The notes below the pieces were generated by a model, which had not been told where the DNA came from, searched no databases, and worked only from the letters and a program-made list of their open reading frames with translations. Below are positions 30,704-38,375 of a DNA stretch of 38,479 nt, in pieces. The stretch covers positions 1 to 38,479 of the forward strand of contig CALWWB010000008.1 of assembly GCA_944385175.1 (NCBI GenBank), written 5' to 3'. Position 1 is the stretch's first letter. Every line of letters begins with the position of its first letter. The translations under genes were made by a program, and so were the position numbers. This DNA is from an uncultured Oscillospiraceae bacterium (GTDB lineage Bacteria > Bacillota > Clostridia > Oscillospirales > Oscillospiraceae).

Positions 30704-32245
30704 TTACTTTGCGTAATCCACGGCCTTGGTCTCACGGAAAACGTGAACCTTTATCTGACCGGGATAGGTGAGTTCTTCCTCGATCTTCTTGGCAATGTCA
30801 CGGGCCAGGAGAACCATCTGGTCTTCGCTCACATCCTCGGGCTTGACCATGATGCGTATCTCGCGGCCGGCCTGGATGGCGTAGGAACTGGCGATGCCCG
30901 GGAAGCTCTTGGAAACCTCCTCCAGCTTCTCAAGACGCTTGACGTAGTTTTCGATATTCTCGCGCCGGGCGCCGGGACGGGAGGCGGATATGGCGTCTGC
31001 CGCCTGAACCAGGCAAGCCTCCACGGTGTGGGGCTCCACGTCGCCGTGGTGGGCCTCGATGGCATGGATGACGGCCTCAGACTCCTTATACTTCCTGGCA
31101 ATGTCCACGCCGATGGTGACATGGCTGCCCTCAACCTCGTGGTCGATGGATTTGCCCAAATCGTGGAGCAGACCTGCGCGCTTTGCCACATTTACATCCA
31201 CACCCAGCTCGGAGGCCAGCAGGCCGGCGATATGGGAGACTTCAATGGAGTGGTTCAGCACATTCTGACCATAGCTGGTGCGGTATTTCATGCGGCCCAG
31301 AAGCTTGATTATCTCGGGATTGAGACCGTGGATGTTGGTCTCAAACACGGCCCTTTCACCCTCCGCCTTGATGACGGCGTTGACCTCTTTCTGGGCTTTG
31401 GCCACCATCTCCTCAATACGGGCGGGATGGATGCGGCCATCCTGAATAAGCTTTTCCAGAGCCAGTCTCGCCACTTCCCGGCGTACCGGGTCAAAACTGG
31501 AGACAGTGATGGCTTCGGGGGTGTCGTCGATAATAAGGTCGCAGCCGGTAAGCGTCTCTATGCTGCGAATGTTGCGGCCTTCCCGACCGATGATGCGGCC
31601 CTTCATCTCGTCGTTGGGGAGGGGTACGACGGAGACGGTGATCTCGCTGGCATGGTCGGCGGCGCAGCGCTGGATGGCGGTGGCAATGATCTCTCTTGCC
31701 CGGGCATCGGCCTCATCCTTGTACTGGGCCTCGATCTCCTTGACCTTCAAGGCCATTTCATGGGTGACATCGTCCCGGATATTGGCGATGAGGTAGGCCT
31801 TTGCCTCATCAACAGTAAAGCCGGAAATTTTTTCCAGCATCTCCAGCTGGCTCTTCTTCACAAGGGCAACTTCCTGCTGCTGCGCTTCCACAGCGGCTAT
31901 CTTGTTGCTGAGGGTGTCGTTCTTCTTTTCAACGGAATCCAGCTTCCGGTCAAGGTTTTCTTCCTTCTGCTGCAGGCGGCGCTCCTGCTTCTGGAGCTCG
32001 GCCCGGCGCTCTTTTACTTCCCGCTCGTACTCAGAGCGGCTTTTGTGTATTTCTTCCTTTGCCTCTACGAGAGCTTCTCTTTTCTTGCTCTCCGCACTTT
32101 TTATAGACTCATTGATTATGCGCTTGGCCTCTTCCTCGGCGCTGACGATCTCCCGCTCAGCCACTTTTTTCCGGTAGGTTATACCAAGCAAAAAACATAA
32201 AACCGCAGCTACTGCGATTATAAGGATCCATAAAGGAGTTGGCAT
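30704..32245 (-). CDS. rny: Ribonuclease Y
   Basis: Membrane-anchored endoribonuclease that starts mRNA decay in Firmicutes. The protein has 513 residues (family usual ~520): an N-terminal helix ([19 protein letters not shown]), a long Glu/Lys/Arg-rich coiled coil (about 30-180), a KH RNA-binding domain ([15 protein letters not shown]) and an HD phosphohydrolase domain ([12 protein letters not shown]) holding the metal site. I chose ATG 32245, matching the short family N-terminus; its GGAGG site is about 12-14 bases upstream, rather far. ATG 32266 would add seven residues but has its AAGGA abutting the start. Its promoter lies about 150 bases upstream, leaving a long leader. Confidence 0.95.
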   Translation of the reverse strand: MPTPLWILIIAVAAVLCFLLGITYRKKVAEREIVSAEEEAKRIINESIKSAESKKREALVEAKEEIHKSRSEYEREVKERRAELQKQERRLQQKEENLDRKLDSVEKKNDTLSNKIAAVEAQQQEVALVKKSQLEMLEKISGFTVDEAKAYLIANIRDDVTHEMALKVKEIEAQYKDEADARAREIIATAIQRCAADHASEITVSVVPLPNDEMKGRIIGREGRNIRSIETLTGCDLIIDDTPEAITVSSFDPVRREVARLALEKLIQDGRIHPARIEEMVAKAQKEVNAVIKAEGERAVFETNIHGLNPEIIKLLGRMKYRTSYGQNVLNHSIEVSHIAGLLASELGVDVNVAKRAGLLHDLGKSIDHEVEGSHVTIGVDIARKYKESEAVIHAIEAHHGDVEPHTVEACLVQAADAISASRPGARRENIENYVKRLEKLEEVSKSFPGIASSYAIQAGREIRIMVKPEDVSEDQMVLLARDIAKKIEEELTYPGQIKVHVFRETKAVDYAK

Positions 32246-32294
32246 AGTAAGTAAACACACCTCCATTCCTTAAGAATTTTGCGGTGGTTTATTG

Positions 32295-32310
32295 GTTTTC
32301 AGCTGAAAAC
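32295..32310. repeat. Perfect 16-bp palindrome in the rny leader
   Basis: GTTTTCAGCTGAAAAC reads the same on both strands. It lies 50 bases before the rny start codon, downstream of the predicted promoter, so it could be an operator or an RNA hairpin with no loop. Confidence 0.7.
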
Positions 32311-32402
32311 ATTTAAAGAAGACGGACCATAAAACGAATCCGTCGAGTTCTAAAAGAAATATAATGGAACGCTCCCCCGCATCCCAGAATATCGCCTCAT
32401 AC

Positions 32403-32431
32403 ATTTTAGCCTTTTAACGAAGTTATGTCAA
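32403..32431 (-). promoter_or_regulatory. Sigma-A promoter for rny
   Basis: On the minus strand, a perfect TTGACA (32426-32431) and TAAAAT (32403-32408) are separated by 17 bases. Confidence 0.8.
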
Positions 32432-32522
32432 GTGGAATACTTAATTAATTTTAAGGAATGGGGAGAGGAAGAATAAACAAGAAACAAAATATTCCGCAAA
32501 TTATGCAAGTTATGCTCACAAG

Positions 32523-32551
32523 TTGATTTCAGTAGTTTAATAAGTTAAATT
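32523..32551 (+). promoter_or_regulatory. Sigma-A promoter for the SPOR-domain gene
   Basis: TTGATT (32523-32528) and TAAATT (32546-32551) are 17 bases apart, about 45 bases before ATG 32597. Confidence 0.55.
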
Positions 32552-32596
32552 TGAATCAGTAAAAGCAGGAAACAGGAAGAAATGGAGGAATACATA

Positions 32597-33427
32597 ATGG
32601 ATAAAAATAGGAGACTTACCAGAAAGATAATAAGCCTTTGCCTGAGCGTCTTCACTATTGCATCGATTGCAGTGAATGCTTATGCCGCATCCGGAAAGTC
32701 TGTGATTTTTGGTTTGCCCTCGGGCAGAACTGACAGCCTGAGTGAACAGGGGGAAATATCTGAAGCTTCCATAAAGGAGCGGCTGGATGAATGCAAGCAA
32801 AAGTATTTGGATTATCAGAAAGAGTCCCAGAATACATCAAATGTAGGCACTACCATGCCGGACGGTTTTTCACTGGTGAGAACCATAGATGGGGAGATAA
32901 GGCAAGTCCAGGTATTTGCTCCTTCCTATTCCAAGGCCAAGAATCCTGAGAACAGTTTTTATTCTCCGCTGGAAGACTATTCCATGATTTATTATTTCAA
33001 AGATGAGCTGCCCTATTTTGCACTATGCTATTATGAGAACACCAAACCAAGAGAAGAAATGCGCTTTTATCTGTCTCAGGGGGAGATAATCCAATGGGTC
33101 GACGAGGATGGCGAGGAGAGCAGCGAGGCTCCGGAGGAGTTCTTCTTTATTTATGACCACGCCCTCTCAGCCTACGCAAGAGCCATGTATGACCGCTATG
33201 ACAAAGGCAAATATGCCATACAGGTAGGCTCTTTCAAGGATAAAGAGCTGGCGGAGGAGTGCTGCACCTCTCTGATAGAAAACGGCCAGGATGCCCGTGT
33301 GAAGATAATGGACAGTCTTTATTGTGTACTTATAGGTGAGTATAAAGACTGGGACAAGGCTGCCGAGGCATTTGAGGATGTGGAGCTGACGGAGGAATGC
33401 GGCATTACATACATAAGGCTGCTTTGA
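32597..33427 (+). CDS. Exported SPOR-domain protein
   Basis: Secreted or membrane-tethered protein of 276 residues. A signal peptide (RRLTRK, a hydrophobic core, then VNAYAAS) leads to a ~170-residue region rich in acidic and aromatic residues, with no family I recognise. The last ~70 residues are a SPOR-like domain: KYAIQVGSFKDKELAEECC, then DSLYCVLIGEYKDWDKAAEAF. SPOR domains bind glycan strands stripped of stem peptides, at division septa or, in spore formers, on cortex peptidoglycan. I chose ATG 32597, with GGAGG 8 bases upstream; ATG 32582 overlaps that site. It is monocistronic between rny and clpC. Its base composition is visibly more A/T-rich than its neighbours. Confidence 0.8.
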   Translation: MDKNRRLTRKIISLCLSVFTIASIAVNAYAASGKSVIFGLPSGRTDSLSEQGEISEASIKERLDECKQKYLDYQKESQNTSNVGTTMPDGFSLVRTIDGEIRQVQVFAPSYSKAKNPENSFYSPLEDYSMIYYFKDELPYFALCYYENTKPREEMRFYLSQGEIIQWVDEDGEESSEAPEEFFFIYDHALSAYARAMYDRYDKGKYAIQVGSFKDKELAEECCTSLIENGQDARVKIMDSLYCVLIGEYKDWDKAAEAFEDVELTEECGITYIRLL

Positions 33428-33449
33428 ACTGATATCCTATAAAATGAGG

Positions 33450-33481
33450 ACAGGGAACTTTAAACTGGTAAAGTTCCCTGT
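33450..33481 (+). terminator. Terminator after the SPOR-domain gene
   Basis: A perfect 12-bp stem (33450-33461 with 33470-33481) has an 8-base loop and is followed by T5. It sits just before the convergent clpC stop codon. Confidence 0.9.
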
Positions 33482-33484
33482 TTT

Positions 33485-35743
33485 TTACGCTCCTCTGTCA
33501 AGCCGGAGAGAGTCCCCTGACACAGCGGCGGTGACAATATCTCCGGGGCCGATTTTGCCTTCCAGCAGCAGCTCCGCAGCTGCATCCTCTATCCAGTGCT
33601 GCACGGTGCGGCGCAGGGGACGGGCCCCGAACTTGTCGTCATAGCCCCGGCGGGCAAGCCAGCGGGCGGTATCCTCCGGCACCACAAGCCGGATATCGAG
33701 GGAGCGGAAGCGCTCCTCCACCTGGCGGAGCATGGTCTGGGTGATGGCAAACATATGCTCCTGGGTAAGGCGGTGGAAGACTATAGTCTCATCTACCCGG
33801 TTCAAAAATTCCGGCTTGAAGGTGCTGCGCAGCTCCTCCATTACCTTTTTGCTCATGCTGTCCTCGTCTCTGCCGCCGTCCCCAAAGCCCAGGGGAGGGC
33901 GGTTTTCCGTGATGGCTTTTGCGCCGATATTGGAAGTCATGACAATAACCGTGTTGCTGAAATCCACCCGGCGGCCTCCGGAGTCGGTGAGGTGGCCGTC
34001 GTCCATGATTTGCAGAAGGATGCTCCACACATCCTCGTGGGCCTTTTCAATCTCATCGAAAAGTACCACGCTCCAGGGCTTGCGGCGCACTTTTTCCGTC
34101 AGCTGTCCCCCGTCCTCATATCCTACATAGCCGGGGGGAGAACCGATGAGCCTGCTTACGGAATGCTTCTCCATATATTCCGACATGTCCAGACGGATTA
34201 CGGCGTTCTCGTCTCCATACACCGTGGCGGCCAAAGCCCTGCACAGCTCCGTCTTGCCAACTCCTGTGGGGCCCAGAAAGAGAAAACTGCCCACGGGCCG
34301 CCGGGGGTCCTTCAGACCTACGCGGCTGCGGCGAATGGCCCTGGCTACGGCAGCTACAGCTTCGTCCTGACCGATGATACGTTTTTTCAGCTGTTCTTCC
34401 AGAGATTTTAGCCTTTGGCTCTCGTCCTCGTCCAGGGAGCAGACGGGGATCTCTGTCCACAGGGAAACCACCTTGGCAACGTCTGCGGCGGTTACTTCAC
34501 ACCGGAGCCCTTCCACATGGACGGCGGCTGCCGCCTCGTCCAGCAGGTCAATGGCCTTGTCCGGCAGGAAGCGGTCGTTTATATAGCGCACCGACAGGGT
34601 GTAGGCTGTTTCCATTGCCTCGGGACTGAGGCTTACCCTGTGGTGCTTTTCCAGCGCCGGACGCAGGCTCTGGAGCATCTCCATGGTGTGCTCCCGGTCC
34701 GGCTCCGTGACTTTGACGGGCTGGAAGCGCCGCTCCAGGGCGGCGTCCTTTTCAATGTGGCGGCGGTATTCTTCCGGGGTGGTGGCTCCTATTATCTGCA
34801 CCTCGCCCCGGCCCAGGGCAGGCTTTAAAATATTGGCGGCGTCTATGGCCCCCTCGGCGCTGCCTGCACCGATGATGGTGTGCAGCTCGTCTATAAAAAG
34901 GATAACGTCTCCCGCACGACGCACATCCCGGAGTACGGACTTCACCCTCTCCTCAAAATCCCCGCGGTACTTGGTACCGGCCAAAAGGGCGGGGATGTCC
35001 AGAGAGACTATGCGTTTGTCTCTCAACTCAGCCGGAGCTTGTCCACGGCTGACGCAGAGGGCCAGACCCTCTGCTACGGCGGTCTTGCCCACCCCCGGCT
35101 CTCCCACCAGCACAGGATTGTTCTTGCTGCGCCGGGAGAGGATCTGGATGGCCCGGCGTATCTCGTTGCCCCGGCCTACCACCGGGTCTATCCTGCCGGC
35201 AGTGGCCAGCTCCGTGAGATCCCGGCTGTACTGATCCAGAATGCGGGTGTCTGCCCGGCGTATGGTGCTGCGGGCTGTGCCGGTCTGGGAGCGGTTATTG
35301 GAACCGGGATTGCCAAAGACAGCCATTATTTCGGTATAAATGTCATTAAGATCCGCTCCTGCCTCCCGGAGAGCAGCGGCAGCGCCACAGTCGTTCTGGC
35401 GCAGAAGACCCAGCAGCAGATGCTCGGTACCTATATAGCCCTGCTGTAGCTGCTTTGCCTCCAGAGCGGCTTTTTCCACCGCCTGACGGGCTCTGAAAGT
35501 CAGGCCCTGCTCCGGCCTGCCCGGGCTGCCGCTGCCGTTGGAGCGCTGGACTATATGCCACAGCCGGGCCTTGTCCATGCCCTGATGCTGCAAGATCCTG
35601 GCACCCAGGCCGTCCCTCTCCATCATTATGCCCAGCAGCAGGTGCTCGGTGCCCACATAGCTGTGGCCCAGCTCCCCGGCGGCTATGCGGGCGTTCTCAA
35701 TGGCCAGCTCCGCCCGCTGAGTGAATTTTTCATTGCTCTTTAT
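33485..35743 (-). CDS. clpC: ClpC/ClpA-like AAA+ unfoldase, probable non-AUG (AUA) start
   Basis: Hsp100 unfoldase that feeds proteins to ClpP. It has two N-domain repeats (each with GTEHLLLG), AAA1 (Walker A GEPGVGKT about 214-221, then LFIDELHT), AAA2 (GPTGVGKTE with K497, then LFDEIEKAH) and the ClpP-docking tripeptide L618-G-F620. The ~50-residue M-domain of ClpC is missing between the AAA modules, so the 752-residue length is nearer ClpA. The first standard in-frame start, GTG 35656, would cut into the first N-repeat and has no ribosome site. The homologous N-terminus (KSNEKFTQRAELAIENAR) is encoded upstream. At the expected start position is ATA (35741-35743), 6 bases after AAGGGGGAG. 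Either AUA is used, or the start has mutated or been misread. Confidence 0.88.
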   Translation of the reverse strand: MKSNEKFTQRAELAIENARIAAGELGHSYVGTEHLLLGIMMERDGLGARILQHQGMDKARLWHIVQRSNGSGSPGRPEQGLTFRARQAVEKAALEAKQLQQGYIGTEHLLLGLLRQNDCGAAAALREAGADLNDIYTEIMAVFGNPGSNNRSQTGTARSTIRRADTRILDQYSRDLTELATAGRIDPVVGRGNEIRRAIQILSRRSKNNPVLVGEPGVGKTAVAEGLALCVSRGQAPAELRDKRIVSLDIPALLAGTKYRGDFEERVKSVLRDVRRAGDVILFIDELHTIIGAGSAEGAIDAANILKPALGRGEVQIIGATTPEEYRRHIEKDAALERRFQPVKVTEPDREHTMEMLQSLRPALEKHHRVSLSPEAMETAYTLSVRYINDRFLPDKAIDLLDEAAAAVHVEGLRCEVTAADVAKVVSLWTEIPVCSLDEDESQRLKSLEEQLKKRIIGQDEAVAAVARAIRRSRVGLKDPRRPVGSFLFLGPTGVGKTELCRALAATVYGDENAVIRLDMSEYMEKHSVSRLIGSPPGYVGYEDGGQLTEKVRRKPWSVVLFDEIEKAHEDVWSILLQIMDDGHLTDSGGRRVDFSNTVIVMTSNIGAKAITENRPPLGFGDGGRDEDSMSKKVMEELRSTFKPEFLNRVDETIVFHRLTQEHMFAITQTMLRQVEERFRSLDIRLVVPEDTARWLARRGYDDKFGARPLRRTVQHWIEDAAAELLLEGKIGPGDIVTAAVSGDSLRLDRGA

Positions 35744-35784
35744 AAGACACTCCCCCTTGGGTTCAAGTCCCCTTAGAATGTACT

Positions 35785-35798
35785 GATAATATATTATC
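35785..35798. promoter_or_regulatory. 14-bp palindrome overlapping the likely clpC -10 region
   Basis: GATAATATATTATC is a perfect palindrome. On the minus strand its GATAAT could be the clpC -10 box, with only a weak -35 (CTGTTT) 17 bases upstream. The arrangement suggests a repressor- or activator-controlled promoter. No tandem CtsR heptads are present. Confidence 0.45.
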
Positions 35799-35895
35799 CA
35801 CGCTTCGCCGCGCCGAAACAGACGAAACGGGTGCCCGGCAGGAAAAATTATTGCCAGCTTTCTGTAAAATTATTTTTTGCCTTGAAAATTTATAA

Positions 35896-35923
35896 TTGAT
35901 TTTTGCATGGGATGTGTTACAAT
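35896..35923 (+). promoter_or_regulatory. Sigma-A promoter for the ferredoxin gene
   Basis: TTGATT (35896-35901) and TACAAT (35918-35923) are 16 bases apart, about 47 bases before ATG 35971. A TGACC/GGTCA inverted repeat lies between promoter and ribosome site. Confidence 0.6.
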
Positions 35924-35970
35924 GTAGCCAACGATGACCCCAGTGGTCAAATAACATGGGAGGTAACATC

Positions 35971-36141
35971 ATGGCTTTTGTTATTACCGATGAGTGCCTG
36001 TCCTGCGGTGCCTGCGCAGCTCAGTGCCCTGCCGAAGCAATTGACATGGGCGATCTGCACTACGAGATCGACGCCGATAAGTGCCTGGAGTGCGGCGCTT
36101 GCGCAGCTCAGTGCCCCGCCGAGGCAATTGTTCAGGAGTGA
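35971..36141 (+). CDS. 2[4Fe-4S] ferredoxin, clostridial type
   Basis: Small soluble electron carrier of 56 residues. Two identical-style cluster motifs, CLSCGACAAQCP and CLECGACAAQCP, each give three cysteines plus a fourth followed by Pro, binding two cubane clusters. The halves are clear internal repeats: ACAAQCPAEAI occurs twice. It would carry low-potential electrons for fermentation enzymes, hydrogenase or radical-SAM systems such as NrdG. I chose ATG 35971, with GGGAGG 7 bases upstream; ATG 35956 overlaps that site. It is monocistronic with its own promoter and terminator, as expected for an abundant protein. Confidence 0.96.
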   Translation: MAFVITDECLSCGACAAQCPAEAIDMGDLHYEIDADKCLECGACAAQCPAEAIVQE

Positions 36142-36156
36142 TCTTCTAAACAACAT

Positions 36157-36190
36157 AGAATGAGGGGCGATAAGCATCGCCCCTCATTCT
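36157..36190 (+). terminator. Terminator after the ferredoxin gene
   Basis: A perfect 14-bp stem (36157-36170 with 36177-36190) has a 6-base loop; the tail is short and mixed (tatatattcc). Confidence 0.8.
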
Positions 36191-36239
36191 TATATATTCC
36201 CTGTTTAAAGCTGAATTTTAATCCATGGAGGATAATATC

Positions 36240-36956
36240 ATGCCGGAATTTACGGCTCTATGGGAGGGCGGCCCGGCCTTTGCCCAGGCGGAGCATTTCA
36301 GGCTCAGCACCGACTGTGTGCTGCTGGCAGACTTTGTGAACGTTGCCGGCAGAAAGCGGGGCATTGACCTGGGCTGTGCCTCCGGGGCCATAGCCCTGCT
36401 GCTGCTCTGGCGCAGCCCCAGGCTGCACATGACGGGGCTGGAGCTTTTGGAGGATGCGGCAGAGCTGGCGGAGAAAAATATGGAGAGAAACGCTCTTCAG
36501 GACAGAAGCCGCATAATTTGCGGGGATATCCGCCGCCATCGGGAACTCTTTAAAAGCGGCAGTTTCGATCTGGTGGCGGCAAACCCACCCTACTTCCCTG
36601 TGGAACGGGGAAAACTCTCACCGGACGAAAAACGCTCCGGGGCCCGGGGTGAGGTGAGCTGCAGCCTTGAGGATATATGTGCGGCCGCTTCCTACCTCTG
36701 CTGCACCGGCGGCAGCTTCTCGGTAGTATATAAACCGGAGCGGCTATCAGAACTCTTCTGCGCTATGACGGCCCACGGCTTGGAACCCAAGCGCCTGCGC
36801 CTGGTATGCTACCGGCAGGACAGCGCCCCCAGTCTGGTGCTGGTAGAGGGCCGGCGGGGCGGAAAACCGGGGCTGGATATCCTGCCGCCCTTGATACTCA
36901 CCGGCCCTGACGGAGGGGACAGCCAGGAAGTCTTGAGGATATATCACCGCAACTGA
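36240..36956 (+). CDS. trmN6: tRNA1(Val) (adenine(37)-N6)-methyltransferase family protein
   Basis: SAM-dependent N6-adenine methyltransferase of 238 residues, YfiC/TrmN6-like, acting on tRNA in the E. coli homologue. It begins with the family stretch FRLSTDCVLLADFV, then motif I GIDLGCASGAIALLL, an acidic strand-2 end (TGLELLEDAAELAEKN), a GDIRRH segment and the catalytic NPPY motif (VAANPPYFP) typical of amino-methylating enzymes. The C-terminal part resembles the family. I chose ATG 36240, with GGAGG 8 bases upstream; ATG 36225 overlaps that site. The CPBP protease gene follows after 20 bases, so the two are probably co-transcribed. Substrate identity is by homology only. Confidence 0.88.
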   Translation: MPEFTALWEGGPAFAQAEHFRLSTDCVLLADFVNVAGRKRGIDLGCASGAIALLLLWRSPRLHMTGLELLEDAAELAEKNMERNALQDRSRIICGDIRRHRELFKSGSFDLVAANPPYFPVERGKLSPDEKRSGARGEVSCSLEDICAAASYLCCTGGSFSVVYKPERLSELFCAMTAHGLEPKRLRLVCYRQDSAPSLVLVEGRRGGKPGLDILPPLILTGPDGGDSQEVLRIYHRN

Positions 36957-36976
36957 CAGATTGAGAGGAGAAAAAT

Positions 36977-38032
36977 ATGGACGGAGAAAACAGACTTTCA
37001 AACGTGGAAAAGCGGCAGCTTATAATATTTGTAATTGTGGCCTTTGGTTTCCCCTTTATGATGGGTGTGCCCTTGGCAGCTGCCTACAGACTGGGGCTTA
37101 ATACCTATCCGTTCCCCAATGCCCAAATGTTTTATCCTGCGGCGGGGGTGATGCTGGCCTGCCTGGTCACAAAGAGACGTCCGGGCGTGGAAAGCATTGA
37201 AGAGAGCGGAGCTATGCCCAGGCGCTTCTTTATATTCTTTGTGCTCCTTACGGCTCTGATGGCGCTCAGCTGCTATGGAATGTTTATCCGCCCCGACATG
37301 GACTGGGCCACAATGCAGACATATGTGATATTGGGCGGCTCCGTACTGGCATGGATATTCCTGCTGGCAGCAGGAAAGAACAGACGCTCAGCTTACGGCC
37401 TGAGCTGGTCCGGAACCGGCCTGTCGCTGCTGCTGATGCTACTGTTCGTGGCTATTTATCTGGCCCGCTCTTTCCTTTCTGTGGCTATCAGCGGGCAGAT
37501 GGCCGAATACCTGCCCTACTGGCAGACTTCCGCACCCTACATACTCATGGCGGTGCTGATACCCAATTTCTTCCTCAGTTTTGCCGCCTTCTTTGGTGAG
37601 GAGTACGGCTGGCGCTACTATCTTCAGCCCCTGCTGCAAAAGCGCTTCGGCCTCATCCGGGGCACAATAATCCTGGGGGTAGTATGGGGGCTGTGGCATC
37701 TGCCCCTGGACCTGTTCTTCTACAGTCCGGGCTATGCCCTCCAGAGCATCGCGGCTCACCAGATAACCTGCATCACCCTGGGGGTGTTCTTTGCCTTTGC
37801 ATATATGAGCACCGGGAATATCTGGGTGCCTGTGGCGCTGCACTTTGCAAACAACAACCTGGCTGTGGTGGTCAGCGGGACTGCTCAGATAAGCGGATAT
37901 GCCGTAGGCTGGCTGGATGTGCTTGTATCCCTGGTGATTAATGCGGTCATCTTCCTGCCCTTCCTGGCAGCAAAGGTGTTCCGCAGGGGAGAGCGCCCGG
38001 AAGCGATAAACATGGAAAAGGAACTTCAATAA
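36977..38032 (+). CDS. CPBP-family intramembrane metalloprotease
   Basis: Polytopic membrane protein of 351 residues with about eight helices, CPBP (CAAX protease and bacteriocin-processing, Abi) family. The catalytic motifs are present in order: EEYGWR (E208, E209, R213), HLPLD with H241, and HFANNN with H289 and N293. Eukaryotic relatives trim prenylated proteins; bacterial members are linked to bacteriocin maturation or self-immunity, or have no known substrate. AGGAG lies 6 bases before the ATG. No bacteriocin precursor is visible nearby. A short hairpin (38038-38059) lies just after the stop. Confidence 0.9.
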   Translation: MDGENRLSNVEKRQLIIFVIVAFGFPFMMGVPLAAAYRLGLNTYPFPNAQMFYPAAGVMLACLVTKRRPGVESIEESGAMPRRFFIFFVLLTALMALSCYGMFIRPDMDWATMQTYVILGGSVLAWIFLLAAGKNRRSAYGLSWSGTGLSLLLMLLFVAIYLARSFLSVAISGQMAEYLPYWQTSAPYILMAVLIPNFFLSFAAFFGEEYGWRYYLQPLLQKRFGLIRGTIILGVVWGLWHLPLDLFFYSPGYALQSIAAHQITCITLGVFFAFAYMSTGNIWVPVALHFANNNLAVVVSGTAQISGYAVGWLDVLVSLVINAVIFLPFLAAKVFRRGERPEAINMEKELQ

Positions 38033-38037
38033 AAAAT

Positions 38038-38059
38038 GCCGGAGCAATCTGACTCCGGC
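38038..38059 (+). terminator. Weak hairpin after the CPBP gene
   Basis: A 7-bp GC-rich stem (38038-38044 with 38053-38059) and 8-base loop lack a T-run on the plus strand. A longer hairpin at 38079-38128 may do the main work. Confidence 0.4.
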
Positions 38060-38078
38060 GGTCTTAAAGAAGACAGCA

Positions 38079-38128
38079 TTTAAAAAGTCCGGAGATGTAT
38101 CTTCAGATACGGCTCTGGACTTTTTAAA
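38079..38128. terminator. Bidirectional terminator between the CPBP gene and abrB
   Basis: A 16-position stem with one G-U pair (38079-38094 with 38113-38128) is topped by a second hairpin (38097-38110). A5 and T5 runs lie inside the arms, giving U-runs in both directions. It lies one base from the abrB stop codon. Confidence 0.8.
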
Positions 38129-38129
38129 A

Positions 38130-38375
38130 TTACAGCTTGCGGCTGAGAGCCGCAATACACTCAGGACAGACACAGCGTCCCTTGTAATTGACAAGGTCCC
38201 GTACACTGTCGCAGAAAACGCAGGCGTCCTGATATTTGCGAAGAATAATGCTTTCACCCTCTACGTATACCTCCAGGGTGTCTTTCTCCGCAATATCCAG
38301 AGTGCGCCGCATTTCGATGGGCAGGACAATACGGCCCAGCTCATCAACCTTACGTACTATTCCGGTAGACTTCAT
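38130..38375 (-). CDS. abrB: AbrB-family regulator with C-terminal cysteine-rich zinc-ribbon-like tail
   Basis: Small DNA-binding transition-state regulator, 81 residues. The N-terminal swapped-hairpin domain is classical: STGIVRKVDELGRIVLPIEMRRTL, then LEVYVEGESIILRKY (about residues 3-48). The C-terminus carries CVFC (C52, C55) and CVCPEC (C68, C70, C73), a likely zinc-binding or redox-sensitive tail in place of the Bacillus AbrB multimerisation domain. An AGGA site lies only 3 bases before the ATG, with a GGGGGAG further up, so the ribosome site is a little unusual. No clear promoter is seen upstream, and nothing recognisable occupies 38376-38479. Confidence 0.9.
   Translation of the reverse strand: MKSTGIVRKVDELGRIVLPIEMRRTLDIAEKDTLEVYVEGESIILRKYQDACVFCDSVRDLVNYKGRCVCPECIAALSRKL

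Larger units (their letters stand above)
32246..32596. other. Divergent intergenic region with the rny leader
   Basis: The gap holds the rny promoter and ~150-base leader (minus) and the promoter of the SPOR-domain gene (plus). In the leader I see a perfect 16-bp palindrome (32295-32310) and a short GACGGA/TCCGTC hairpin (near 32318-32345) followed by a U-rich stretch. I see no further gene. Confidence 0.55.

Noticed and set aside
30743-32200. Plus-strand open frame opposite rny
   Set aside because: Antisense shadow; rny has all expected domains and this frame has none.
35944-35952. CtsR heptad-like GGTCAAA upstream of the ferredoxin gene
   Set aside because: CtsR sites need a tandem pair of heptads. 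Only one is present and it faces the ferredoxin, not clpC.
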